DNA from: Cristatella mucedo
Lineage: Eukaryota; Bryozoa; Phylactolaemata; Cristatellidae
Length of the DNA: 64,000 nt
NCBI GenBank assembly: GCA_009760855.2
Contig: WPIO01000001.1
Coordinates: forward strand, 8,345,001 to 8,409,000
Direction: 5' to 3'
The translations under genes were made by a program, and so were the position numbers. Below the pieces are notes generated by a model. The model had not been told where the DNA came from and searched no databases. It saw only the letters and a list, made by a program, of their open reading frames with translations. Of this stretch, positions 11,451 to 22,692 are shown piece after piece (position 1 is the first letter of the stretch; each line of letters begins with the position of its first letter).

Positions 11451-14400
11451 GCAGGTCTGCGTCGGAACTACCAGCCTCTTACATTTAGCATCCGGAACGG
11501 CATGATTCCGCTAGCCTCGCTTTGGCGCGACAATACTTGTATCCTTCACCAGCCAATGCTGCTCGTCCTGCTGCCAATAAAGTGAGTGAGGCCTAATTTT
11601 GGGCTTAATTGTTGCTGTAACACGACTCAGTTCCAGCTCTCACCAAGCTCTGCAATGCCGCTGCTCTCGTCCCGACGGAGGTGAACTTTTTTGAGCTCTT
11701 AATCAATGGTCCTCCACTTTTATTCTCGCCTTCTGGCTCTGCACATTGCAGCACATTGTCCGGTATTGCTTCGGCTCACGGATTTTTCGAATTGGTTCAG
11801 GCGGCTTCACTGGGTGCTTATTACGGTGCTTATTTATGGTGCTTGAAGCTTATTGAAGATTCATCCCGTCCGCTCGACGCTCGGCGCGCCGCGCGAGCAG
11901 TCAGCCTCGCTGCCGTCGGTCACGGCCATTGCTCCTGCGAGGCGCTCGGAGCGAGCAGACGCTGCTTGCTCCAACGGGGCAGGTCGGTGCGAGCAGCGCT
12001 CTCTGACCTGCTTTCGCAGCGTAGTGGCAGCCATCGCCTGCCTTCCGACACGTCCGCTTCCTCGTCCTCCTCCTCCTCTTCTTCCCGGCTCGGGTTCTTG
12101 AAGCTGCAACCGACGGGCCGCATGCGCGCACGACTGACGGCATAAACGAGTGACTTTTGGCTGGCGGATTACTACATCCAGCCTCGCTAGGGCTTAAATA
12201 CAAGCCCCTGTTAGGCGGAGATCGCTGCCGTCGATGATGTGTAGAAACGCATGTGGTGGATTGGCAAGCGTATGTTTTTCGTTCGTTGTGCACTGAGATT
12301 TAATGCAGCAATTGTGTGCGATTGCTCAAGGTCCCGAATTATCGTCACGATAAAAGCGTGGAAATTTCGTGCTTTCGAGGCGTCTGTCGATTACTCGTCA
12401 CGAAGCAAGATAGAAGACGGCGTGCTTATGCCTTGACACCTGACTGGAATTTTTCTTTGTATCGCACTGCTGACGTTGGCCACAGCAAACAAATCTGGAT
12501 GCATAATAATATATCGTATTATACTACATTATAGTAGAAATACTTTCCAAATTATCGCTGACACGCTGCATGGGATGCGAAAAACGAACGCCTTCTCAGC
12601 CTCGGGACGCAAATCCGCCGCCACGGACCCTCAGTGCTGGAAGCGGAAGTTGCCACGAATTTTTCGGCATGCCGAAACCGTGATCCTGAGAGGGCGTAGT
12701 AACCTAGAGTTGCCGGAATGGCACAGCATGTTTCCTGCTCTCGCTGGCTAGCCAGCCAAAAGCAGACGCGCGTCCTTCCAAATGAGCGAAACAGCTGGGT
12801 GGCTTCTCGCCGCAGGCTCGTGGACGCGCGGCTCATTCCTTGGCTTTGCTGTAGTCGAGGCAATAGAAGACATTATTTACTTACAGCGCTGGGAGAAATT
12901 ACCGATAGCTTCCCAAAACATTTTCAGCCCTCGGGTAGGGGCCGCGATTAGGGGCGCTAGGGGCCGATAGGGCCGCGATAGGGGCCGGCTAGACGAGGAG
13001 CTTTAGCGTTTCCCTGAAAGCAGGTGCTCACATGTAGCTACCGGGCTTCCGAGAAGGTGACCAGGGGAGAGAGCGTATTGATGAATCTAATGCGGCACTG
13101 CGTGCATCCGATTACCCTTTCCAGTGGTTGAAACCCTCCACCTAGGAGTGCGGCGGTGCTGATGTACTTGGACGGTTTTCCTTCAACTCGCTGGCGTCGC
13201 GACGCGTTACGACCAGTGTCATTATTGCTCATCGCGCATGCGAGCGGTGACACCAGGGCGGCTTCTTAACGTCGACGATGAAAGGACAAAAGCCGGCCTC
13301 CGGGAAGCAGCGGCGAAGCGGCTAGAGCAGCTTCTCGCCAGTGCGCGCGCGACCTTCCGTCGTGGCCGCAGCCCCGCCCCCCCCCCGTAGCCCTCATTCT
13401 GGGAGCTCGCTCATTCTCTTGCTCGGGCAACTCTTCGCGGAACGCTTACTACTCGTCGCACAACCATCCAGACAGAAGGAAAAGACAACGTGCGCTTGCT
13501 GGCGGCGTCGGAGAGCGGTCCGTTGCACGGAGGTTTAGTAAGGAATCGACTGGTCCTGCTGTCCCTTGCCGCCCCCCCTCCCTCCAACCAACCTGGACTG
13601 GTGTGTCAAGCCACCAAACCGCCTGACTGACGCGGGACTGTTGTTTTTTTTAATTGCAGTGCCACCGAGTGAAGTCTGCCGTAAGCTTCACACAAACACA
13701 GACACATTACCTTTGATTGCCAATATACACGAGTGGGTCTCAAAAAGCCATTTCGAGTAAAGCGTCACCTGCTCTCTCGAAACCCGCACCGCCCACTCCT
13801 GATGGAGACTTTTACGGGCAAGCCCCTTGTGCACTAATTAGGCTTCTAATGTCTGTGCACGCAACCCGCTGTCGAATTCGCCTGTACGGTCAGTTGCACG
13901 AATCGCGAGCTTAACGGACACTTGTCAGCTGCTGCAGCCGTCGTCGGGCCGCTGCTCTCGCTCGCAATTGGGTGATCTCGCACGAGCAGAGGGTGGCCCG
14001 CACGCACGGAGATAGCGGCTAGAATTCACCATGAGTCGATAGTAGTCGACGGTCATCCGACTCTACTGGCATCGCGGACGACGAAAAGCGGCAATGTCGT
14101 GCGGCGACGACGACACGATTTGAATGCGTAGAGAAACAAGGAGTCCGCGAGGGTCAAGCAGGCCGTCTGCACCTGGATAACCTGACTGTGCAACGCGCTT
14201 AGCTGGAACTACCGACTTCTGCAGACTCTCGGAAGACGAGGTCGACTAGTCGTAGCCAGCTCCCTCTCAGAAAGCGGCGAGCAGCGAACAGCTCACTGGG
14301 TACTCACGTGGCATAGTGTATTTGCTTCACCTCCATGTTGCGGCGACCAGTGAGTCTTGAGAGCCTTAGTCGAGTCATATAAGGCCTTCGACTACCACTA

Positions 14401-14912
14401 TTTTAGACGGCTGCGTTATGGTGGCTTTCGGGGAAGCAAAGAACCGGTCTAAGGCATTCTGTTTTGCCCTGCTTTGCCCCCCCCCCACCCACTTCTGCCC
14501 AGCTCCATTTGCCACCGCGGAGCCAACCCAATCTACTGAAGTTGCCGCGCGCCTGTCTGCAACTGAAAAAGGCGCGGCCGACTACTTCGGCATTCCCTTG
14601 ACGTGCTGATCGCGAATCACGAGTGCTTTCGAGCCGTGCGTCCGTTGTCCAATCTCTGTGAAGATTATCGAGTCCTGGAAGTAGCCTCAACTGCCAATGC
14701 CGCTTAGACACCTCATTTTTCACCACACGAAATCCTGGAATCGGCATGCAACACACTCTGGGAGGACGCAATGGAGCAGCCGCGACTGACGCCGTTGCTG
14801 GCTGGTCATGCGTGGGTTTGATTCAGGGACAGGCCTTATATCTGTCCCACGCCGGCGTACCGGTTTAAACTCCACCCCGCCTGCCATTCCGCTGCCCATG
14901 CCGTCACGACTC
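11451..14912. other. GC-rich stretch, no gene confirmed
   Basis: Much of 11860-14400 is clearly richer in G+C and CG dinucleotides than the rest of the window, with homopolymer C runs near 13374 and 14479. Several overlapping open frames exist on both strands near 11850-12290, but none shows family resemblance and they begin at non-ATG codons or in low-complexity sequence. It may hold promoter or 5' exon sequence for the ABCC5-like gene (transcribed to the left) or for an unseen gene. Confidence 0.4.
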
Positions 14913-14920
14913 CCTTTGAC
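14913..14920. repeat. Target-site duplication, left (hAT insertion)
   Basis: CCTTTGAC immediately precedes the hAT element. CCTTAGAC follows it at 15079-15086, an 8-base duplication with one mismatch, the length typical of hAT transposons. Confidence 0.8.
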
Positions 14921-15078
14921 CAGTGATTCTCAACCTTCCTAATGCCGCGATCCTATAATGCAGTTCCTCATCTTGCGGCGATCCCCAACCATAAAAATAT
15001 TTTCGTTGCTACTTCATGTGTGTCATACAATGCGTGTTTTCCGGTGGTCTTAGGCGATCCGCAGGTTGAGAACCGCTG
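14921..15078. mobile_element. SPIN-like non-autonomous hAT transposon
   Basis: A 158-base element that starts CAGTGATTCTCAACCTT and ends GGTTGAGAACCGCTG, giving terminal inverted repeats of about 15 bases with one mismatch. Internal blocks include CTAATGCCGCGATCC, CAGTTCCTCAT, CCCCAACCATAAAA, TTTTCGTTGCTACTTCAT, GTGTTTTCCGGTGG and TCTTAGGCGA. From memory these match SPIN ('space invader') hAT elements in order along both ends, with the transposase and much of the middle absent as in SPIN MITEs. It is flanked by an 8-base duplication. SPIN is known for horizontal transfer among tetrapods and some invertebrates. The family name comes from recall, without a database search. Confidence 0.88.
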
Positions 15079-15086
15079 CCTTAGAC

Positions 15087-15429
15087 CATTTCGCAGTGCA
15101 GGGGGGACGGAGGGCTTCAAAAAAATTGTCCATCCGTGAAGGACGTTTGTGGTTTTACACTTGTAATTAAAGATTTTCTCGGAAGGGTACCGTCTCTTTC
15201 TTTAATTGATTTTTTGGCGAGATGGCGTACCAGTAGAGCATTTCTAATACATTACTTTCATTCCTGGCTGCCAATGCCTTTACAATCCTGCGATTCCTTT
15301 CGACAATACCATTTCCGAGAAGGCGGTACGCACAGCAACATGTCAGTTGCACTACCCACCTGATGCACCGTCGCGAGACGGATCGTGATTTAAAGCTGGC
15401 GCCATTGTCAACCAGCAACTCACTCTGAG
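15087..15429. other. Intergenic, no gene seen
   Basis: No recognised feature between the hAT element and the CT microsatellite. Confidence 0.4.
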
Positions 15430-15620
<191 letters not shown>

Positions 15621-15981
15621 CGCGCGCGCAATCCCTCGCGCGCTCTCTTTCTCTCAGAACAACTCCAGACTTTGTACAATTGGCCCCTCGCTTTCGTTGG
15701 GAATTGGCTTCAAAATGGGAATCGTTTTGGGTCGCACTCTATCAGTATTAGGTAAGCGGCTCCTCTGAAATGCGTTGCGTCGCACGTGACTCTTTGCCAG
15801 TTGCGTCACAACTCCAGGCTGCTATGATCTCACGCGGTCGGTGCAGGGTCAACGCATCGACACCGAGAACATGCCTGCATTACGCTCTCAATGACCTTAG
15901 GGCCGACGCTTGCATCACGAAAGCACAAGCGTTCCAAGTAGAAAGTTCTGTTAATGCCGAAATAGTGTAGATTGAGGAATG
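15621..15981. other. Intergenic, no gene seen
   Basis: Nothing recognised before the target duplication of the inverted-repeat element at 15991. Confidence 0.35.
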
Positions 15982-16204
15982 CCCTCAGGTGGGCCAAGGA
16001 CATTCACACCCCACTGGACTTTTCCCACAGACATTTCCCCCTGGACATTTAACACCCTGGGGTAAAACATTTCCCCCCTGGGGTAGGGCATTTTCACCTT
16101 CCCATATGGAAATGCCATGATATAACTGTCTTGTTCACATATCTTGTAAAAATATTATGGAGTATATAAAATATACAAATATCTCTACATTATAGTCATA
16201 AGAA

Positions 16205-16615
16205 ATGCGGTCGCTGCGGCCCTGCTTTTCGGCAGACCACCGAGGTCAACGCTCTGCCACGGAAGGCCAGCAGCTGACGCTTTCGACAGCAGACACGAGC
16301 GCGTTGCAGTATCATCGGCCGCCGCCGACGCCGCCACCCCTTCCGACATCGGCACCGCCGGCGAAGGCCCGTCCAAAGCTCACCGCCGCCGCCGCCAAAG
16401 CCGCCGCCGAAATTGCCGCCGAAGCCGCCGCAGCCGTTGCTGCACCGGGCGTCGCGCGTCGACCGCGTGAAGTTCACTTTCAGTATAAGCGGCGACTCGA
16501 TAGCATGACAGACGGATGCGGTACGGCCAGCGCGGTGTCGGCGGCAGCGGCAGCGGCGGCGTCGGTTTCGTCGGCGGCGGTGGCGGCTTGTAATGAGTTG
16601 ATTTTATTTCATTAG
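16205..16615 (+). other. GC-rich alanine-coding segment inside TIR element
   Basis: An open frame of 136 codons with proline-rich (RPPPTPPPLPTS) then alanine-rich stretches built on GCC/GCG repeats. The opposite strand is open over part of it as glycine-rich. Its composition differs sharply from the AT-rich element around it and copy 2 lacks it. It may be captured host sequence or an expanded trinucleotide repeat. No protein family was recognised and there is no sign that it is expressed. Confidence 0.4.
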
Positions 16616-16635
16616 AGCGTGAACTTCATTTAATC

Positions 16636-16638
<3 letters not shown>

Positions 16639-16693
<55 letters not shown>
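16639..16693. repeat. (TA)n microsatellite inside TIR element E
   Basis: A pure TA run between CATTTAATCATG and TTCTTAGTTATACATTC. The equivalent place in copy 2 (55838-55955) holds a GT run. Confidence 0.95.
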
Positions 16694-16695
<2 letters not shown>

Positions 16696-18654
16696 TTAGT
16701 TATACATTCATCAACATAGGGTGAATGTCCTACCCCGGGAGGAATATCCGGGGGAATTCCTAGGGTCCACCAGGGGGGATTTCCGGGAGAAATGTCCCGG
16801 GGAAAATCCTACAACCCCCTCAGGTTGATGTTCGAGTCAGACAGTGAGCTCTACGCGACGGCACAGCACGCCACTGGGGGTGTGGCGTAACCAGTTTTGA
16901 GGCACGCTAGTTAGCCGGTCGGCCTTGCTCTCTGTTGAGGGCATCAGGCACACAGATGCTTCAATTCTACATTCGGGCACTATATCTTCGGGCAGGGAGA
17001 GCCTCCGACGAACCAATGCCCCAATCCTACTTTGTGTATGTACTGGCTATCCTCTATCCAGCAAATTATTCAGCCATGCGTAAGCAGAGGCTGAGTCAGT
17101 CTAAAGCTCGACATCTAAGGCTCCATAGCAATCCCATACTGGTGCCAATTATCACGGCATCCTGCTCTTCCAGACTGATGTGGGCAGCATCATCTAGCTT
17201 GAGCAGCCATGTCGCATCCTCCACAATGTCGCCGTCGATCTGGAGGCAAATGCTCACTGCCATACTGCTAGCATCACGCTACGGTTAGACAGTTTGCCTC
17301 TGGGGGTATTTGGCACACTCCGTCTTCCCACCACAGGGTCTTTCTCAATAATAAGCTGTTGCAACTCCTCTGCCATAGCATATACATCCGAGCTGACTGC
17401 CATAGCATATACATCCGAGCTGACTGGCACATCCCAGTATTGTGGGCTGCACGGCAGCTTTATGTAGCTGCAGGCTAACCACAGCCCAACCTGCCACTGG
17501 AAAGTGCCCTGTCAGCTGTATGTGCCAGAGAAGCAGCTGTCAGTGCTCAGCTTGCTTCTTTCGGCACAAAAGCCCAGCTCGTTGTCTCGCTGCCACATCA
17601 AGTGCAATCCAGACTGGAGCCCTTACGCAGTACCCGGAGCCCCGAGACACGTCCACCATTCAAACTTCGTGCTTGCTTTGCCTCTAAGGGTACTAAACAA
17701 CGTCAGAACACAATTGTTCGTCACAATGTTGTTGGTTACCAGTATGTCACCGACGTAAGAGGTTATGCCTCTGCTTACCTTTGGGTCCTGCGATAGCACT
17801 ATATGGAGACAAGCTGTCATTATCTTGGGAGCCACACGCAGGCCGAGTTCGAGGTGTGTACGACAGTAGCAATGACCGCTATATTCAACTTGATATTTCT
17901 ATAGAGACAGGTGGACACGGATTTGAAGGTGTGCCTTTTTTTCGGCCGATTATAATCATATTGCCACCCATCTTCCTCCATACTCTAATCTTGTTGCCTC
18001 ATATATTACTTTTGGCCATGTGACTGGACACACGTTGGTTAACATATCGGTAGTCCATCACCGGCCTGACCTTACATTTGTTGTGCTGCTCAACTGCCAT
18101 GAGCGGAACCAGGCTGGTTGGCTTCCTATTCTATAGCACCTGCCAGCCGTCGCTGATCCATTCCCTACACTTCTTGCTCGGAGACATGGTAGGCAGCAGT
18201 ATGGTTTTGCAGGCAGGGGCCATCCAGACTCTCCAACCAATTCCAATGCACTGTCCATGACTTGTCACGGAAATTTGGCGACAAGTCCTTGTTCTTCAAG
18301 CACAGCTCCTGCAGTGCTGACCCAGACTTACGAATGGAGGGCGCTGCTGTCGTGGCGCCTGCTGCTTGGTCTCCACCGACGCTCGGTCGTACCGTCTTCT
18401 TTCGTTCGCTGCCTTTCACTGGCGGTGCATGCGAATTCTGGCATGGCGACACCGGCGTGTCTCCAAACTGGACAAGCCCACCGGGTCTTTCTCTCTGACC
18501 TCAACTAAGGCACCTATGGTATCCATACCGAGCAGAATATCGTGCTCCGAGACGATATCAGTGACCAGATAGTCCAGAGACAGCAGCAGTCCTCGTAAAA
18601 CGATCTTCACCATTGACATGCACCTTCACAGGTGCCACGGCAGACCACGCTCTC

Positions 18655-18953
18655 TCGGTGTATCGGAGCTACCGGCTCTTGAGCAGCAGCAGGCTGCCAA
18701 TTATGGCTCATCCTTTCCAGCGGTCGTAAGCTGCTACTTTCCAGCTACTCACTACCTCAACTGCTCTCCTGACTTTGCTTTGCTTCCTACTTTCTCTTTG
18801 TTTGATGAGATGAAGTCTGTTGGCTACCGAATGCGTGCCGAAAGCCGCTTAGGCTGCGAGTGCACTACACGGAGCTCCCCTTAGTAACACCCACATAGTC
18901 TTTGTGGCTTTGTGGACTAACAGACGGAGAAACATTACATTACGTTATTACAT
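18655..18953 (+). mobile_element. LINE-2 family 3' end (TTACA-tailed)
   Basis: Similar to the reverse complements of 27838-28150 and 44918-45285. Shared blocks include CGGTCGTAAGCTGCTACTTTC, GTTGGCTACCGAATGCG, TAACACCCACATAGTC and TTTGTGGA, ending in an ATTACATTACGTTATTACATT tail. It is only the 3' UTR of a 5'-truncated LINE and is inserted within Ty3/Gypsy fossil A. Confidence 0.7.
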
Positions 18954-20089
18954 TGAGCAACATTTCTCTCGTACGGTCGCATTCGGGACCAGGATACGAT
19001 CGACCGCGAATAGTCAGTGTCCAATAAAGTCCACGAGTTGTGGCTACTTATAGACTAGTCTAACGTGGGTAGTTTAGCTGATAGGTGAGGGCGAACGCTA
19101 GAGCAAACGTCCGCCGCTCACCTACTCTGTTTTTGGAGTTGATTACTTCCTTAACGGTTAAGCTGCTGCCCAATGAGAATTATCCCCGCAGATGAAGTAG
19201 GCTCTGTTTCTCAGGCATGCATGGCGTTTTGGGTACGTACGAACCGCTTGGTCATGCTCAAAGCTCAGCTGGCACATTATTTTCCTGGGACTATCGATAG
19301 GACTCAACATTTCACGGGATTTGCTAAATCCGGCGAAGCAGCACTCTTTTATTGTCATGAGAGTCATCGCTTGCTTATAACTCGTGAAAGTTTTATATCT
19401 TCAACGGAACATGCTGACCGCAAATGCCTCTAGACATCATCGGCCAGCCCGGCCACGAATGCTCACTTCATAAGCACCTTCTTTGATTTAGAGACACAGC
19501 CTTAGCCAGTCGTTCCACATACGACGAGTAAATGATGTCTGATTCTCCGTCCTTCAAGCGGAGCAATACCAACTCTTCATAGGGGCGAAAGTAATAACGC
19601 AGTCACCAGTGTTCTTTCACCTCTTCGGAGCCTCTAGGCTTTTTCTACGCTAACCATCCTTGATACTTCACGAAAGCTTCACTTGTGAGAAAGGGCGGTA
19701 GGAACTTTTCCCGGTTCTCTATCTTCCGCATCTCAGCCACGAGTTCCAATTTTTCGACCCATTCTCAAAAGTCGCTGCTCATAAAGATATACGATGTCGG
19801 TGTAACTCACACTCACACCACTCATTCTTACGGCGCCAAAATAGCTTGTTAAGAAACGGCATTTTTCCAAAATTCTTTGCAGAATCCACATACCAAGCTT
19901 CCCTGTAGTACACCGTGACATTGATGTCGCCGGAAAAGACTGCGCCCATACGATCAGAACATCCTGCTGGTAGCGACTCAAGCCGATTCAATTAATCGCC
20001 ACAAAAGGTAAGAAGCGAACATATTTATTTCGGTAGCAAGACACTGGGAGGAATGTATTGCTTCAATAATTTGATTTATAACCATTCAA

Positions 20090-20450
20090 AAAAACACTGG
20101 TGGAATGGAAGCGTCGAATCGGTAGCTCGATGCACTTGACCAAATCGCTTAACAATGATTTCCATCAATACACAGAGTGAGAAAAAAGAGGAGCGTCTAT
20201 CTAGCCCAGACAGCTGGAGAGGAGATAGCCAGTAATGAGCTAACAGCGACACACTAGCTGAAGGTAGCAAAGCTTAGGTTGGCAATCGCTTGCGTCAGCT
20301 AAATCTGCTGAGTGATGGATAGTCAGCAAGTGCTTTGGTTGCAAGCTGAGGGATTTGGAGTGCCGGTGTCGTCTAGACGGATACGAATGGTCAAGTTTAG
20401 AGGTCATTGGCCGCTATTGGAATATGGAAATTGTCCATATTTATTGGTAA
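20090..20450 (-). repeat. Repeat D, copy 1 (LTR-like)
   Basis: Shares diverged blocks with 48120-48525, such as AAGAGGAGCGTCTATC, GGCAATCGCTTG with GTCAGCTAA, GAAGTGCCGGTG-like sequence and GGTCATTGGCC. It adjoins the gag-like end of Ty3/Gypsy fossil A, and a polyadenylation-type AATAAA lies on the minus strand near 20023. It may be the 5' LTR; this is inference from position. Confidence 0.45.
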
Positions 20451-20632
20451 GTTTAAGCAATCACAAATAGAATAGTTCCAGTTTTTCAACTTATAAAGAC
20501 ATAAGATTGCATTGGATCATCAGCTTGCCCTCGAGGGGTTTGGAAAATGAGAACGAGTAAGGCAAAAATCCATAACTGATTTCTGAAAAATTCATATTAG
20601 CTGCTCAGCCTGACCGCCTCGCTGCTGCACAC

Positions 20633-20633
<1 letters not shown>

Positions 20634-20686
<53 letters not shown>

Positions 20687-20696
20687 AAAGAGAGAG

Positions 20697-20780
<84 letters not shown>
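20634..20780. repeat. (AG)n microsatellite
   Basis: An AG dinucleotide run with one GGAGGGAAAG interruption near 20680. It abuts an L2-type tail at 20796. Confidence 0.95.
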
Positions 20781-20783
<3 letters not shown>

Positions 20784-20795
20784 AATGGAAACGAT

Positions 20796-20870
20796 ATAAT
20801 AATAATAATTCATTTGTACAGTGCTCTCATAGAACTGGATCTTTTTCTAGTCACTTTCAAATGCTGTATA
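20796..20870 (-). mobile_element. L2/CR1 LINE 3' tail remnant
   Basis: A minus-strand remnant of the shared LINE/SINE tail: an ATT repeat, then sequence equivalent to the hairpin (CATTTGTACAGTGCTC, GAACTGGATC, CACTTTCAAATG). Only the terminal 75 bases or so are recognisable. Confidence 0.55.
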
Positions 20871-21084
20871 GAAATAATTACTAAATGCAGTGGGACTGTT
20901 TGTGCTTTTTTCGGGTAGCAGCACTGCTAGATTCCCACAGCAGGTTTTTGTCAGACTTCACAAATTAAGTGTTTTCGTAGAACACGCAGGGATACTAGAG
21001 GAGGCTGTTAGAACGACTTCAAACATGAATAATCACTCCAACGCTATCCTGTCAGGAATCTTGCTAATTTCTCTATTCTAGTAG

Positions 21085-22692
21085 TGATGAGGGCGATACT
21101 AATCACGGTGACCGCTTTGAACTGGTGCCTCTGGTATCCCCCACACTTTCTGCACTTTTAGTTATTTGTAGCATGAAGCTTGATGATGCTGCTGACATTT
21201 GTACAGTTACTATGATGCCTGACGTTTCTGAACTGCTCGGCTATTACAGATTTTATCCTTGAACATTTCTTTTTTATCCTTGCACTAAGATCCTTTAATT
21301 CTACTGATAGAGGAGCCATAATCCCCGCACCTTTTTTAATTGTAAGCAATCGGCGGTTCTTTGAAACAGTCTTTTGAATCTCCTCAATTTGGACCAGCTA
21401 ATGGTAAGTTGTTTCAAATAGTGGCTGGAAATTTGTTTTTCGGTCACCATGTAGATTTCCATCTTTTCGAGCCATCTCCAGCTCTGACTTTTCTGAATTT
21501 AACTCAGTTCTTGAAATTAGTTATCACCCTACCGTAACTCGGGCGACTTTAATATCCAATTCGACAGGCTATCAGATCCGACGTGTTGCAGCATTCTTGA
21601 ACTGTCTGCGTTTCTCTGCATCCGCGAGCCCAAGTCCATATCATAATACGCATTTAATTTCTGGAAGCTTGACCAAATTTTCTTCCACTACTACTGTTGT
21701 CTGCAGACTCCAACAGGCAGCCCTTTTCTTTGATCCGACTATGTACAGACTTCGATTTTCTTCTCCATGAAAAACTCCGTTTCGGAGTTCGAACTCATGT
21801 GAGTGGATAAGCGTGAAGTTTCACAACATTAGCACGTTCCTCGGTTGACTTTCATCTTCTGCCCTTTTGCCCTCTTGCCTACATTGCCTTTTCGGTGAAA
21901 TGCTGCAGCACCCCGCTTGCCAATATCCTAAATTAGGTTCACATCTGACTAAGTGACAGTTGCGCCCCACCCAGACATTCTTTTGTTTTACTGCTGAAAA
22001 ATGTAAGCAAGGAAAAACCAAATGCCACCACGAGGTTGTGATCAACTGTCCATCACTCGACATTTGAATGTTGCTTAAGGTTGCTTCGATGCATTTAAGC
22101 TAAATCCAAGTCCAAATTACACAGAGACATTTTTGAATATAAGAATTATAATTAAACGAATATGAGAAAAAAGTAGGCTGTCCATTTTCGATCATGTTCT
22201 CAAGTGCTCACACACAAACGTACTACCCAGTGATTACAATGCCTACTGAGGAAAGACTTTCTCTAATTTTATTTTTCTACGCACCTAAAATAAAATGGAT
22301 TAAGGACGCCATCCCTTCGCTGCTGTCTCTGTCAGAATGCAACCCTGCACAACCCTACTCTTATCGTTGTTTCTCTTTCACGCCGTTCTCTATTTGAAAT
22401 AATCGTTAAAATTTGTCTACCGGAGTAAAAGGCCTGGTAGTTTTCTAGAACCTGTTGGAAGAACTCTAATAATGCTTTGCATAGACCCGATGCTTTCAAT
22501 CATAATTAAATATCGGACATGTTTCACTGATTACTGTCGAAGTCCTTTACACTCTGAAAGCAGCCATTGTCAGCCCCTCCATTAAACCGCCAGCTCTTGA
22601 TCATAAAAACACAAGAAACTTCTGTCCAGCCTACCTTCTGTATGTTATATTTAAGACATATGAATTGGTGGCCATCTTGCAGCTAAACAAGT
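21085..22692 (+). mobile_element. L2/CR1 LINE, endonuclease half (split copy)
   Basis: Plus-strand decayed ORF2 with an endonuclease motif (GDFNIQFDRLSDPT near 21541-21580) and the beginning of the RT (AAIVSPSIKPPALDHK then LNK near 22560-22692). It is cut at 22692 by the minus-strand LINE 3' end at 22693-23480. The RT YADDT-proximal region resumes at about 23830. Many stops and frame shifts make it old. Confidence 0.6.

Larger units (their letters stand above)
15991..16816. mobile_element. TIR element E, copy 1, with GC-rich insert
   Basis: Flanked by a perfect 9-base duplication, CCCTCAGGT (15982-15990 and 16817-16825). The ends are imperfect inverted repeats (GGGCCAAGGACATT; the other end reads inward as GGTTGTAGGATT). 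Sub-terminal blocks built on ACATTTCCCCCTGG point inward from both ends. The right inner part is shared with copy 2 (55500-56056): TGAGTTGATT, AGCGTGAACTTCATTT, a dinucleotide run, then CATTCATCAACATAGG. Copy 1 also carries about 400 GC-rich bases (16205-16600) absent from copy 2. No transposase was seen, so it is non-autonomous. The duplication length fits Mutator-like or hAT-type elements; the superfamily is undecided. Confidence 0.75.
16850..20450 (-). mobile_element. Ty3/Gypsy LTR retrotransposon fossil A
   Basis: Minus-strand remnants in order: an LTR-like segment (about 20010-20450, related to the repeat at 48025-48525), a gag-like region (about 19150-19990), a retropepsin-like region near 18450-18650, and a reverse-transcriptase region (about 17050-18080). 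It is clearly broken, with many breaks, and old. A plus-strand LINE 3' end (18655-18953) is inserted between the gag and protease regions. No intact second LTR was identified on the 16.8 kb side. Confidence 0.7.

Noticed and set aside
11861-12293. Overlapping GC-rich open frames proposed as the ABCC5-like first exon
   Set aside because: A possible donor (GCAG|GTCAGA) gives a matching phase in one frame, but there is no ATG in that frame, no similarity to ABCC5 N-termini, and a LINE lies between. Too weak to call.
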